Source: Armatimonadia bacterium (GTDB lineage: Bacteria; Armatimonadota; Zipacnadia; Zipacnadales; JABUFB01). Taken from it: a stretch of 49,993 nt of DNA. Below the pieces are notes generated by a model. It had not been told where the DNA came from and did not search any database. It worked only from the letters and a program-made list of their open reading frames with translations. The stretch lies in the NCBI GenBank assembly GCA_039679385.1, contig JBDKVB010000103.1, forward strand, positions 1 to 49,993, written 5' to 3'. The position numbers and the translations under genes were made by a program. Below, in pieces: positions 25,753 to 34,395 of the stretch (position 1 is the first letter of the stretch; each line of letters begins with the position of its first letter).

Positions 25753-27540
25753 CTACTCGCTGGGCGGCAGATCGAGCTTGATGTGCAGGTCGCGCAACTG
25801 CTGGGTGTCGACCTCGGTAGGCGCTCCCGACATCAGGTCCTGCGCTCGCTGGGTCTTCGGGAAGGCGATGACGTCGCGAATGCTCTCCTCGCCGCAGATG
25901 ATGGCCACGATGCGGTCGAAGCCCGGTGCGATCCCGGCATGGGGTGGCGCACCGTACTTGAAGGCGTTCAGCAGGAACCCAAAGCGCTCCTGGGCCTGCT
26001 CGGGCGTGATCCCCAGGATGTCGAAGACCTTCTGCTGGATGTCAGGGCGATGGATTCGGACGCTGCCGCTGGCAACCTCCGAACCGTTGAGCACGACGTC
26101 ATAGGACTGCGCGCGCACCTTGCCCGGATCACTGTCGAGATACTCCCAGTCCTCCGGGTGGGGCATGCAGAAGGGGTGATGCTCGGCGTCCCAGCGCTTC
26201 TCCTCTTCATTCCAGGCAAAGAGTGGGAAGTCGAGGACCCAGCAGAGCTGGAAGTCGCCCGGCTTGATGAGCCCTTCGCGCTGCGCCATCTCGCGACGGA
26301 TCCAGTCCAGGGATTCGGCCACGATTGCCGGCGCATCGGCCACCATCAGGAGCAGGTCACCGGGCTCCGCACCGAAGGCCGACAGGATCTGCTGGATCTG
26401 TTCGGCGCTGAAGAACTTGGCGATCGGGCTGTCCACGCCGCCCTCCACTACGCGCATCCAGGCCAGACCCTGCGCCTTGTGGAGCTTGGCGAAGTCGGTC
26501 AGCTTGTCCAACTGCGCCCGGGCGTAAGTACCGCAGCCCTTCGCGCAGATGCCCTTGACTTGCCCACCCTTCTTGAGGGTGCCCGTAAAGACCTTGAACT
26601 CGCTCTCTGCGACGATCGAGCCCAGGTCGACGAACTCCATCCCAAAGCGCAGGTCCGGCTTGTCCGTCCCGTACCTGGACATGGCCTCGGCATAGGTCAG
26701 GGTGCGGAAGGGACGGGGCAGCTCGACGCCCAGGGTCTCGCGGAACATGGCCGCGTACAGACCCTCAGCCATCTCCATGATGTCGCTGAGCTCAACAAAG
26801 GACATCTCGATGTCGATCTGCGTGAACTCGGGCTGGCGGTCGGCACGCAGGTCCTCGTCGCGCAGGCAGCGCGCGATCTGGTAGTAGCGGTCCATGCCCG
26901 CAACCATCAGCAGTTGCTTGAGGATCTGCGGCGACTGCGGAAGCGCATAGAAATGCCCCGGATTGACGCGACTCGGGACCAGGTAGTCCCGGGCGCCTTC
27001 AGGGGTCGGGCAGAACAGCAGCGGTGTCTCGACCTCCAGGAACCCGAGACCGTCGAGGTAGTCGCGGGCTGCCTTCGACGCCTTGGCCCGCAGTTGCAGG
27101 TTGCGCTGCATCCGGTCGCCGCGCAGGTCGATGTAGCGGTAGCGCATCCGCACATACTCATCGGTGTCGGTTTGGTCGGAGATGGAGAAGGGAGGCGTGT
27201 CGGCCGCGTTGAGTATCTGGGCCTCCTGGACACGAACTTCGACCATGCCGGTGGCCAGGTCAGCGTTCACAGTACCTTCCGGGCGGGGCGCCACGGTGCC
27301 CTTCACAGCGACCACAAACTCGCTGCGCATCTCGTGAGCGAGCTTGTGGGCCTCCGGCGCCTCAAGAGGCGCGAAGACAACCTGCACTAGCCCGTAGCGA
27401 TCGCGCAGGTCGATGAACACGACGCCACCGTGGTCGCGCCAGCGGTGCACCCAGCCGTTGAGGATGACCTCCTGGCCGACGTGCTCGATCCGCAGTTCGC
27501 CACACTTGTGCGTCCGCTTAAGGAAGGTGGGTGTTGCCAT
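25753..27540 (-). CDS. aspS: Aspartate--tRNA ligase (bacterial type)
   Basis: This is a 595-residue class II aminoacyl-tRNA synthetase. The N-terminal anticodon-binding OB fold begins KRTHKCGELRIEHVGQEVIL and includes GWVHRWRDHGGVVFIDLRDR. The catalytic core has FLEVETPLLFCPTPEGARDY, motif 2 (FRDEDLRADRQPEFTQIDIE), the bacterial GAD insertion (about 300-410) and motif 3 with PGFDRIVAIICG. It charges tRNA-Asp with aspartate. Without asnS or gatCAB in view I cannot tell whether it is discriminating. ATG 27540 follows GGAGGCTTCCC, and the longer upstream frame lacks homology. It is third in the hisS-zinc ribbon-aspS run. Confidence 0.97.
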   Translation of the reverse strand: MATPTFLKRTHKCGELRIEHVGQEVILNGWVHRWRDHGGVVFIDLRDRYGLVQVVFAPLEAPEAHKLAHEMRSEFVVAVKGTVAPRPEGTVNADLATGMVEVRVQEAQILNAADTPPFSISDQTDTDEYVRMRYRYIDLRGDRMQRNLQLRAKASKAARDYLDGLGFLEVETPLLFCPTPEGARDYLVPSRVNPGHFYALPQSPQILKQLLMVAGMDRYYQIARCLRDEDLRADRQPEFTQIDIEMSFVELSDIMEMAEGLYAAMFRETLGVELPRPFRTLTYAEAMSRYGTDKPDLRFGMEFVDLGSIVAESEFKVFTGTLKKGGQVKGICAKGCGTYARAQLDKLTDFAKLHKAQGLAWMRVVEGGVDSPIAKFFSAEQIQQILSAFGAEPGDLLLMVADAPAIVAESLDWIRREMAQREGLIKPGDFQLCWVLDFPLFAWNEEEKRWDAEHHPFCMPHPEDWEYLDSDPGKVRAQSYDVVLNGSEVASGSVRIHRPDIQQKVFDILGITPEQAQERFGFLLNAFKYGAPPHAGIAPGFDRIVAIICGEESIRDVIAFPKTQRAQDLMSGAPTEVDTQQLRDLHIKLDLPPSE

Positions 27541-27647
27541 GGGAAGCCTCCGGTAGGAATACAGCCTTGGTACGGATATGAAAGGGCGTCCCGTCGCCCC
27601 ACTCCAGGGCGTCAGACGCCGGGTCTTCTCACTGCAGTCCAGTGAGG

Positions 27648-28139
27648 TCAGTCCTTGGGGTTGCACAGCAGCTTCACGTACACGGGCATCCGAACCAGCA
27701 GATAGCCGAATCCCACCAGGGACATCGCAAAGAACGCCGCAAACAACTGCAGGCCCTGCCCGAGGAAGAACAGCACCAGCCCCATGATGGCAATCGTCTC
27801 GGCCAGGGCTCCGGCCACCGTGACCGCCACCTGGACCGATCGCACAGTTCCGCCGGCCAGAAGTGAACGCTCAACGACGACCATCAGCACGTAGACAGCG
27901 AGAGCAGCGATGAGCAGAATGACTTTGAGCTGTGGCGGAGCGGTCACCGGCGGCTTCTTCGTAAGGTTGACGACCACGGCCACCACCGCGTACAGCAGAC
28001 AAGACATCAGCAGTGCGAACACGATCACGTAGATCCTCGCAAGAGCCTGCTGCATGACGCCAATCGCTGCCCCGCACAGTGGGCAGCGCTGGTCCTCAGT
28101 CAGGTCGGTGAACTGCTGCGCACAGGAAGGGCACTTCAT
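27648..28139 (-). CDS. Zinc-ribbon four-helix membrane protein
   Basis: I do not recognise this 163-residue protein. An N-terminal zinc ribbon (CPSC, then CPLC: Cys3, Cys6, Cys19, Cys22) is followed by four membrane segments at about 36-58, 71-90, 105-126 and 130-149. The C-terminus ends with a short cytoplasmic tail. No catalytic residues are visible. It lies between hisS and aspS, 68 and 107 bases from them, and all three read on the minus strand, so it may be co-transcribed without a shared function. Confidence 0.75.
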   Translation of the reverse strand: MKCPSCAQQFTDLTEDQRCPLCGAAIGVMQQALARIYVIVFALLMSCLLYAVVAVVVNLTKKPPVTAPPQLKVILLIAALAVYVLMVVVERSLLAGGTVRSVQVAVTVAGALAETIAIMGLVLFFLGQGLQLFAAFFAMSLVGFGYLLVRMPVYVKLLCNPKD

Positions 28140-28207
28140 GGCTGAGCTCCTCGCCCCACGATTCGGTCTAGCCTGTCCAGCCGGACACGACCGGAATCCG
28201 CCTTGCG

Positions 28208-29476
28208 TCAGCGGTCCGCCTGCAGCCGGGCGACCAGTTCGCCTCGTGGCACCTCAACCTGCTCGCTGGTCTCGAGGTCACGCAGGGTCACGACCTTCCG
28301 GGCCAACTCGTCGTCACCCAGGATCACGGCCCAGGCGAAGTGGTCGTTGTCGGCATAGCGCAGTTGCGACTTCATGGAGCGCTGCCGATAGTCCAGATCG
28401 GCCTCGACGCCGGCGTCCCGGAGTTCAGCGGTAAGCTTGATGCCTTCGCCCCAAGCCTCGTCACCCAGGGTAACCACCAGCACGCCCCGTCGTTTGCGCT
28501 CTTCGGCCAGCACCCCGAGGGCCTCGCGCACCAGCAGGATCCGCTCGATGCCCATGCCGATCCCGACACCCGGCGTCGCCGGTCCGCCACACTGCTCAAT
28601 CAGCCCGTCGTAGCGTCCGCCGCCGCCGATGACATCCTGCGCGCCCAGGCCGGCACTGACCTTGAACTCGAAGGCGGTCTTCGTGTAGTAGTCCAAGCCC
28701 CGAACGATGCGTGAGTCCAGGACATAGGGGATGCTCAGCCCTTCGAGATGCCCCTGCAGCGCGATGAAGTGGCTCGCGCAGTCCTCGCAGAGCACGTCCA
28801 CCATCGTCGGAGCGCCGTCGGTGATCTCGCGGCAGGTCTCGACCTTGCAGTCGAGCATCCGCAGCGGATTGGCCTCGAAGCGTCGCTGGCAGTCCCCGCA
28901 CATCTCGGCCAGTCGCGGCGCAACGTGCTGCTTGAGCACCTCGGTGTAGGCCGGCGCACAGACCGGGCAGCCGACGGAGTTCAGCCGCAGTTCGACCCCC
29001 GTGATCCCCAGCGCCGCATAGAAGCCCAGGGCAAGGTCAATGACCTCGGCATCCACGGCCGGGTTCTGGCTCCCAAGGGCTTCCAGCCCGCACTGGTGGT
29101 GCTGCCGGTACCGTCCGGCCTGTGGGCGATCGTAGCGGAAGATCGGGCCGATGTAGAACAGCTTCACCAGCCGCTCGCGATCCTGGCCCCGAAGGTTGTT
29201 CTCCAGGTACGCGCGAATCGTCGGCGCCGTGCCCTCCGCCCGCAGCGTCAGGCTATGTCCGCTGCGATCCTCGAAGGTGTACATCTCCTTGGAGACGATG
29301 TCGGTCTCCTCGCCAACGGCACGGGTGAACAGCTCGGTCTCCTCGAAGACCGGAGTCCGAATCTCCTCGTAGCGGTAGCGGCCGCAGACCTGGCGGAAGG
29401 TCGACTCCGCGAGTCGCCATTCCTCGACCTTGTCCGGCAGAATGTCCTGTAGTCCGCGGGGGCGGCGGTATCTCAT
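28208..29476 (-). CDS. hisS: Histidine--tRNA ligase
   Basis: This 422-residue class II synthetase starts MRYRRPRGLQDILPDKVEEW, as HisS proteins do. Motif 2 is seen in KLFYIGPIFRYDRPQAGRYRQ, the two histidine-specific signatures as GLDYYTKTAFEFK and GGGGRYDGLIEQCGG, and motif 3 in GVGIGMGIERIL. The C-terminal alpha/beta anticodon-binding domain is about 330-420 (VLVVTLGDEAW to the end). It charges tRNA-His. The usual hisS-aspS pairing is kept with one membrane gene inserted. The start has AAAGGGGGAT upstream. No T-box-type leader is visible in the 146 bases before it. Confidence 0.97.
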   Translation of the reverse strand: MRYRRPRGLQDILPDKVEEWRLAESTFRQVCGRYRYEEIRTPVFEETELFTRAVGEETDIVSKEMYTFEDRSGHSLTLRAEGTAPTIRAYLENNLRGQDRERLVKLFYIGPIFRYDRPQAGRYRQHHQCGLEALGSQNPAVDAEVIDLALGFYAALGITGVELRLNSVGCPVCAPAYTEVLKQHVAPRLAEMCGDCQRRFEANPLRMLDCKVETCREITDGAPTMVDVLCEDCASHFIALQGHLEGLSIPYVLDSRIVRGLDYYTKTAFEFKVSAGLGAQDVIGGGGRYDGLIEQCGGPATPGVGIGMGIERILLVREALGVLAEERKRRGVLVVTLGDEAWGEGIKLTAELRDAGVEADLDYRQRSMKSQLRYADNDHFAWAVILGDDELARKVVTLRDLETSEQVEVPRGELVARLQADR

Positions 29477-29564
29477 CGTGATCCCCCTTTGGGTGTGAGT
29501 TCTGTCCCGTGTTCCTCGGCCTCGGGCCAGTCAGGCGCCCGGCACCGTCGACGAACACAAAATC

Positions 29565-29583
29565 GCCCGCGAAGATCGCGGGC
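29565..29583 (-). terminator. Terminator after the membrane-protein gene
   Basis: The 7-bp GC stem GCCCGCG/CGCGGGC has a five-base loop. On the minus strand it is followed by GATTTTGTGTT, a usable T-rich tail. It lies between the stop of the membrane-protein gene (29623) and hisS (start 29476), so it should separate these two transcripts. Confidence 0.65.
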
Positions 29584-29588
29584 TATTC

Positions 29589-29627
29589 AGTAGCATGGCC
29601 GTTATCATGGCACCGGGCCATGCTACT
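29589..29627. repeat. 12-bp inverted repeat overlapping a stop codon
   Basis: AGTAGCATGGCC (29589-29600) and GGCCATGCTACT (29616-29627) are perfect inverted copies with a 15-base loop. The right arm includes the stop codon (29623-29625) of the membrane-protein gene. It stands just before the terminator hairpin and may protect the mRNA end or add to termination. Confidence 0.55.
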
Positions 29628-30210
29628 TAGTGTTCGGGTGATTAGCGTCCTCTTCAGCTACGACCAGCTCGCCCCGGGAGGCTGCTTCGAGCACTTCCTC
29701 ATAGTAGGGCTGGCGGGAGAACACGAAGAACTGGTAGGCGAGACCCAGCAGCAGCACTTGGGCGCCCTCAGCGATACCCAGGCCTGCCCACACGGCAATC
29801 ACGGCTGCCACGGCCATGGCCGCACCCATGAAGGTCAGCGCGTTCACCGAGGAGCCGATCGTCTTGAAGGCGATGTCGGCCTGCGTGGCGAGCTGGGCAC
29901 GGGTCGGGCTGAACTGACCTCCACCGGCCGCCTTCCAGATCCGCTGGGCGATCCGCTCGGAGTTCGTCCACTTGCCGTCGAGCCAGAACCCGGCAAGGAA
30001 GAGGCTGGCGCAGATGGCCAGCGCAGCCTGGAAGCCGCGTTCGATGTTGTGCGCGTCCACGCCCTGAAGAGGCTTGGCCCAGGCGACACTGATGGTGAAG
30101 GTGAGCAGGGCGGAGGCTGCCAGCGGCAGCATCCCCCACATCAGCCACGTCCTCATCATCTTGTCGCGGGCCTGGATGACCCGGGTTTGGCCGTCGTAGG
30201 CTTTGCTCAT
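29623..30210 (-). CDS. Hypothetical multi-pass membrane protein
   Basis: This 195-residue protein of no family I can name starts MSKAYDGQTRVIQ. Four membrane segments are likely (about 22-44, 61-79, 121-140, 144-163), with a soluble stretch between the second and third (WTNSERIAQRIWKAAGGGQF). The C-terminus is acidic. The longer GTG frame to 30258 adds only 16 residues of low quality. It is transcribed divergently from mutL. No ribosome site is obvious before the chosen ATG. Confidence 0.65.
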   Translation of the reverse strand: MSKAYDGQTRVIQARDKMMRTWLMWGMLPLAASALLTFTISVAWAKPLQGVDAHNIERGFQAALAICASLFLAGFWLDGKWTNSERIAQRIWKAAGGGQFSPTRAQLATQADIAFKTIGSSVNALTFMGAAMAVAAVIAVWAGLGIAEGAQVLLLGLAYQFFVFSRQPYYEEVLEAASRGELVVAEEDANHPNTK

Positions 30211-30418
30211 GGTATGGTGAAGTAACCGCACAGACGACAAAGAAGTTCCGATCCGCACAACCGGTCGGGTGCGGTCAGTATATCACCGGCCTTTTCGGGC
30301 GTCAACGCCGCTCCCCAGGGCCGTCCGGATGGTGTACAATACCGCCTGGTCCCGCGCCTTCGCGTTGGTCGAGATCACGGCGGCAAGGTCCGCCTTACCT
30401 GGAACGTACTCCATCATC

Positions 30419-32242
30419 ATGCCTCGCATTCACGTACTCACCGAACAACTCGCCAATCGTATCGCCGCAGGCGAAGTCGTCGAGCGTCCAGCCAGCGTCG
30501 TCAAGGAGCTGGTTGAGAACTCGATAGACGCCGGGGCTCGTCGTGTGGAGGTCGAGTTGGTAGAGGGCGGCAAAAGGCTGATTCGCGTCCGCGACGACGG
30601 CTGCGGAATGCCGGCCGAGGATGCGCTCCTTGCCGTTCAGCGCTTCGCCACGAGCAAGATCAGCCAGGCCGAAGACCTCGAGGCCATCCTCACCATGGGC
30701 TTCCGTGGCGAGGCCTTGCCCAGCGTGGCCGCCGTCTCTCACTTCCGGCTGCAGACCCGCGAGCCTGCCAGCGCAGAGGGTGCTGAGGTGGTCGTTCACG
30801 GCGGCAGCGAACCCGAACTCAAGCCGGTCGGGTGTCCCTCCGGCACGATGGTCGAGGTCGCCGACCTTTTCTTCAACACACCGGCCCGGCTGAAGTTTCT
30901 CTCCGCAACCAATCGCGAGCGGGCTCACTGTGCCGACTGGCTCACTCGACTGGCGCTGTCCCGACCGGACCTCGCCTTCAAGCTCACCCATGACGGCGAC
31001 GTGATCTTCAACACCTCGGGCTCAGGTGATCTGCGCTCCGTTCTTGCGGCCGCCTACGGCAGTGCGGCCGCCCGGGAGTTCCTGGAGGTCCACGCCGAAC
31101 AGGACGACCTGCTGATCGAGGGCCTCATCTCCGGCCCGAAGCTCCTGCGCGCCACTCGTGAACACCAGCTCTTCTTCGTGAACCGCCGCTTCGTGCGCAG
31201 CAGGCAGATGGGGCACGCGCTGAACGAGGCCTACGGGTTGCTCCTGCCGGCAGGACGCAATCCCCTCTGTGCCCTGCACCTGGTTCTGCCGCCCGAGAAG
31301 GTCGACCCGAATGTTCACCCGACCAAGATCGAGGTCCGCTTCCGCCGTGGTGGTGAGGTCCACGAGTTGGTCCAGCAGGCCGCCGAGAAAGCCCTCTCGG
31401 ATGCCGGATTCCGCTCCTTGACCCAGGCCGCCCGGCATGTTGAGCGCCCGCCCGACGAACCCTTCACGTCTGAAGGCCTGCAAAGCCCGCGTACCGCAGA
31501 CGTGGCCGGACGCTTCGCCCCGGTGGGTTTCGAGCAGACACTCCGTGCTCGCAGGCTCCGGGTGAACCCCTTCGCCGACCGGATCGACGAGCGAGACGAG
31601 GGACTTGAGGTCCACGCAGAGCCAGTGACCCCGCTTCCTGTGTCGGCACCGACCGATGCCTTGCCGGTGGAGTTGGCCCCGGAGCCGGTGCGGGTACTCG
31701 GGCAGTTGGCCGACCGATACATAGTGGCCTGCACCTCCGAGACGCTGCTGCTCCTCGACCAACACCGGGCCGCCGAGCGCGTCCTGCTGGAGCGCCTTGA
31801 GGACACGAAGCTCTCGCGGCAGTTGCTGATGATTCCCGAGACCTTGGAGCTGTCGGCCGGCGAGGCTGCCGTGGCCCGCGAAAGCCTGGAAGTCCTGGGC
31901 GAGATGGGCTATGACTTGGAGGAGTTCGGCGCCAACTCGCTCCTGGTGCGTTCGGTCCCGGCAGCCGCGGTATCACAATCGCCGGTGGCGATCCTGCGGG
32001 CGGTGATCGGCGACCTGACCGAATGGGACGCGCCCTCTTCCGCCGAACGCCTGCGGGAGAAGGCTCGAGCCAGTCTGGCCTGCCATGCAGCGACGAAGGC
32101 CGGTCAGCATATGGAGCTAGCCGAGATGCAGCGCCTGGTGGACGATCTGCTGGCCAGTGATTCGCCGGCGATCTGCCCCCATGGCGACCCGATCATCGTA
32201 TCCTACGACCTCCGCCGCATCGATCGCCAGTTCAGCCGCTGA
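30419..32242 (+). CDS. mutL: DNA mismatch repair protein MutL, endonuclease type
   Basis: This 607-residue protein has an N-terminal GHKL ATPase (VVKELVENSIDAGA, RDDGCGM, GFRGEALPS), the MutL transducer domain with HPTKIEVRF, and a C-terminal dimerisation/endonuclease domain. Near residue 447 it has DQHRAAERVLLE, matching the metal-binding endonuclease motif DQHA-x2-E-x4-E except that Ala is Arg. So it is probably a nicking MutL, as in organisms without MutH. It pairs with MutS after mismatch recognition. I chose ATG 30419 because MPRIHVL begins the conserved N-terminus; the longer frame has no homology. miaA follows after 18 bases, giving the mutL-miaA-hfq order common in bacteria. Confidence 0.96.
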   Translation: MPRIHVLTEQLANRIAAGEVVERPASVVKELVENSIDAGARRVEVELVEGGKRLIRVRDDGCGMPAEDALLAVQRFATSKISQAEDLEAILTMGFRGEALPSVAAVSHFRLQTREPASAEGAEVVVHGGSEPELKPVGCPSGTMVEVADLFFNTPARLKFLSATNRERAHCADWLTRLALSRPDLAFKLTHDGDVIFNTSGSGDLRSVLAAAYGSAAAREFLEVHAEQDDLLIEGLISGPKLLRATREHQLFFVNRRFVRSRQMGHALNEAYGLLLPAGRNPLCALHLVLPPEKVDPNVHPTKIEVRFRRGGEVHELVQQAAEKALSDAGFRSLTQAARHVERPPDEPFTSEGLQSPRTADVAGRFAPVGFEQTLRARRLRVNPFADRIDERDEGLEVHAEPVTPLPVSAPTDALPVELAPEPVRVLGQLADRYIVACTSETLLLLDQHRAAERVLLERLEDTKLSRQLLMIPETLELSAGEAAVARESLEVLGEMGYDLEEFGANSLLVRSVPAAAVSQSPVAILRAVIGDLTEWDAPSSAERLREKARASLACHAATKAGQHMELAEMQRLVDDLLASDSPAICPHGDPIIVSYDLRRIDRQFSR

Positions 32243-32260
32243 GGTCTCGCGAGACGGTCC

Positions 32261-33250
32261 ATGCCGAGAGTGATTCCGCTTCTTGTGGTTGCCGGTCCGA
32301 CCGCCTGCGGCAAAACGCAGGCGGCGATTCGTGTTGCGCGGGCCGTCGGGGGCGAGATCATATCGGCCGACTCGATGCAGATCTACCGCGGTCTGGAGGT
32401 CGGGACTGCCAAGCCGACCCCGGAGGAACGTGCCCAGGCCCGGTTTCATCTGGTCGACTTCGTGGATGTCGAGCAGCCCTACACCGTGGCCGACTTCCAG
32501 CGCGATGCGACACAGGCGATCGCAGAGGTCTGGGGGAGAGGCTGCCTACCGATCCTGTGTGGCGGCACGGGGCTCTATGTGCGTGCGGTGCTGGAGCATT
32601 TCGTATTCCCGGCTGACGACCCGCAGCAGAGGGCCCGGCTACGCACGCAACTGGAGGCTGAAGCGAAGCGGCTTGGTACCGAGACGATGCACCGTCGGCT
32701 AAGCGAGATCGACCCCGAGGCGGCAGTTCGTATCATGCCCGGTGATCTGCGGCGCATCCTCCGCGCCCTTGAGGTCTGCGCCCTGACCGGAGCCCCGGCC
32801 GGTGTGCAGCAGCGTCGCGTTGACGACGCACCGGGGGTCCAGTATAATCACTCCACCTTCATCCTCTCACGCCCGCGCGCTGTATTGTATGAAGGCATTG
32901 AGCAGCGCGTGGACCAAATGATGGCGGCCGGATGGGTGGACGAAGCTGCGGCACTACGCCGCAGTCGTCCTTCGGCGGGTGGGTCGCAGGCCATGCAGGC
33001 GATCGGCTACCGTCATCTGTGGCAGGCTTTGGAGGAGCGTCCGGAGAACCTTGACCTCGACGGGTTGACGGCGACCATTAAGCGTGATACGCGCCGTTTC
33101 GCCAAACGCCAGCTAACTTGGTTCCGACGCGAGAGTCCCGCACAGTGGCGGGAATGGGGGACTGCCGCAGAGTTCGATTGTCTCTTGCACGACCTGTGCC
33201 ATGGTGCGGCGCGACTTCTCGGGGAGAGACGCGAGGGTATCAGGAAATGA
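32261..33250 (+). CDS. miaA: tRNA dimethylallyltransferase
   Basis: This 329-residue enzyme has a P-loop VVAGPTACGKTQAAI, then the DMAPP/tRNA-binding SADSMQIYRGLEVGTAKPT and the GGTGLYVRAVLEH segment, all typical of MiaA. It adds a dimethylallyl group to A37 of tRNAs that read UNN codons, improving reading-frame accuracy. A 12-base perfect palindrome (GTCTCGCGAGAC) lies just before its start. Its stop overlaps an ATG (ATGA, 33247-33250) that may begin hfq. Confidence 0.97.
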   Translation: MPRVIPLLVVAGPTACGKTQAAIRVARAVGGEIISADSMQIYRGLEVGTAKPTPEERAQARFHLVDFVDVEQPYTVADFQRDATQAIAEVWGRGCLPILCGGTGLYVRAVLEHFVFPADDPQQRARLRTQLEAEAKRLGTETMHRRLSEIDPEAAVRIMPGDLRRILRALEVCALTGAPAGVQQRRVDDAPGVQYNHSTFILSRPRAVLYEGIEQRVDQMMAAGWVDEAAALRRSRPSAGGSQAMQAIGYRHLWQALEERPENLDLDGLTATIKRDTRRFAKRQLTWFRRESPAQWREWGTAAEFDCLLHDLCHGAARLLGERREGIRK

Positions 33251-33285
33251 GCGAATTACCGGCCCCACGAAATGAGGGAGCTTCT

Positions 33286-33498
33286 GTGAGCGGCAAGGGC
33301 AACGTCCAGGACGTGTACCTCAAGCAGGTCAGCGAGCAGAAGACCGTTTTGCGCATCAGCCTGGTCAGTGGCAAGGAAGTCCGCGGTCAGATCAAGTCCT
33401 TCGATGCCTTCACTATCATCGTTACCACCAAGGGCCTTGAAATCCTGGTGTACAAGAGCGCTATCGCAGCCATCGGTCCAGCGACCAACCAGGAGTAG
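33286..33498 (+). CDS. hfq: RNA chaperone Hfq
   Basis: This 70-residue Sm-like protein has VQDVYLKQVSEQKTVLRISL, then GKEVRGQIKSFDAFTIIV (Sm1) and LVYKSAIAAIGP (Sm2, where the family has YKHAISTI). I start it at GTG 33286 because GAGGGAG stands five bases upstream and the result has the normal Hfq length. An alternative ATG at 33247, overlapping the miaA stop as ATGA, would add 13 residues (MSELPAPRNEGAS). The hexameric protein helps small RNAs pair with mRNAs. The usual YKH histidine of proteobacterial Hfq is Ser here. Confidence 0.92.
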   Translation: MSGKGNVQDVYLKQVSEQKTVLRISLVSGKEVRGQIKSFDAFTIIVTTKGLEILVYKSAIAAIGPATNQE

Positions 33499-33525
33499 TC
33501 CCGTCTGCCTGTAGGAGAGCTAGAC

Positions 33526-34395
33526 ATGCGTTTCACCAAGCTGCACGGCCTCGGCAACGACTACATCTACATCAACACCCTTGAAGAAGACCTCTCCGGT
33601 TACGACGTCCCGAGACTGTCCGAGGTCCTGTCCAATCGCAACTTCGGGGTGGGTGGCGATGGCATCATCCTGGTCCTGCCGTCCACCGTTGCTGACTTTC
33701 GCATGCGCATCTTCAACGCCGACGGCAGCGAAGCCGAAATGTGCGGTAACGGTGTCCGGGCGTTCTCCAAGTACCTGTACGAGCACGGGCTGACCACCAA
33801 GACCGAGCTGGCCATTGAGACGGGAGCCGGGATCATCAGGCCCTCGCTCACGGTCGAGGGCGGAGTGGTTAAGCTCGTGCGCGTCGACATGGGCGAGCCG
33901 CGACTGGCTCGCAAGGACCTCCCGGCGGCCGGTGAGCCCGCCGACCAGCCCATCGTCGCCCAGCCCCTGAGCATCGGCGGGCACGACCTCTCAATCACCT
34001 GCGTCTCCATGGGCAACCCGCACTGCGTCCTCTTCGTCGAGGACGCTGCCAGCTTCCCGGTGAGCGAGATCGGGCCGAGGATCGAGCGCCACGAGCTCTT
34101 CCCGAAGCGGACCAATGTAGAGTTCGCGACGGTCCAGGATCGCAGCCACATCGTCATGCGCGTCTGGGAGCGAGGCTCTGGTGTGACCCTGGCCTGCGGC
34201 ACCGGCACCTGCGCGACGGTGGTGGCGGCTACGCTGAACGAGCTTGTCGATCGTGGCGAGATCCACGTTTCCCTCCTCGGCGGCGAGTTGGTCGCTGAGT
34301 GGGCGTCCAATAACCACGTGTTCCTGACGGGCCCTGCTGCTGAGGCTTTCAGTGGCGAGGTGCATCCCGACCTGCTGGCTCAGGCTCGCAAGTGA
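33526..34395 (+). CDS. dapF: Diaminopimelate epimerase
   Basis: This 289-residue enzyme has both catalytic cysteine motifs: EMCGNGVRAFSKYL (the first Cys) and VTLACGTGTCATVVA (the second). MRFTKLHGLGNDYIYIN and NFGVGGDGIILV at the start are classic. It converts LL- to meso-diaminopimelate for lysine and peptidoglycan synthesis. It starts 27 bases after hfq with a GTAGGAGAG ribosome site. Its substrate is made by DapL, encoded 216 bases downstream. Confidence 0.97.
   Translation: MRFTKLHGLGNDYIYINTLEEDLSGYDVPRLSEVLSNRNFGVGGDGIILVLPSTVADFRMRIFNADGSEAEMCGNGVRAFSKYLYEHGLTTKTELAIETGAGIIRPSLTVEGGVVKLVRVDMGEPRLARKDLPAAGEPADQPIVAQPLSIGGHDLSITCVSMGNPHCVLFVEDAASFPVSEIGPRIERHELFPKRTNVEFATVQDRSHIVMRVWERGSGVTLACGTGTCATVVAATLNELVDRGEIHVSLLGGELVAEWASNNHVFLTGPAAEAFSGEVHPDLLAQARK

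Noticed and set aside
29477-29622. T-box leader for hisS
   Set aside because: The gap is short and has no T-box sequence or specifier loop that I can find.
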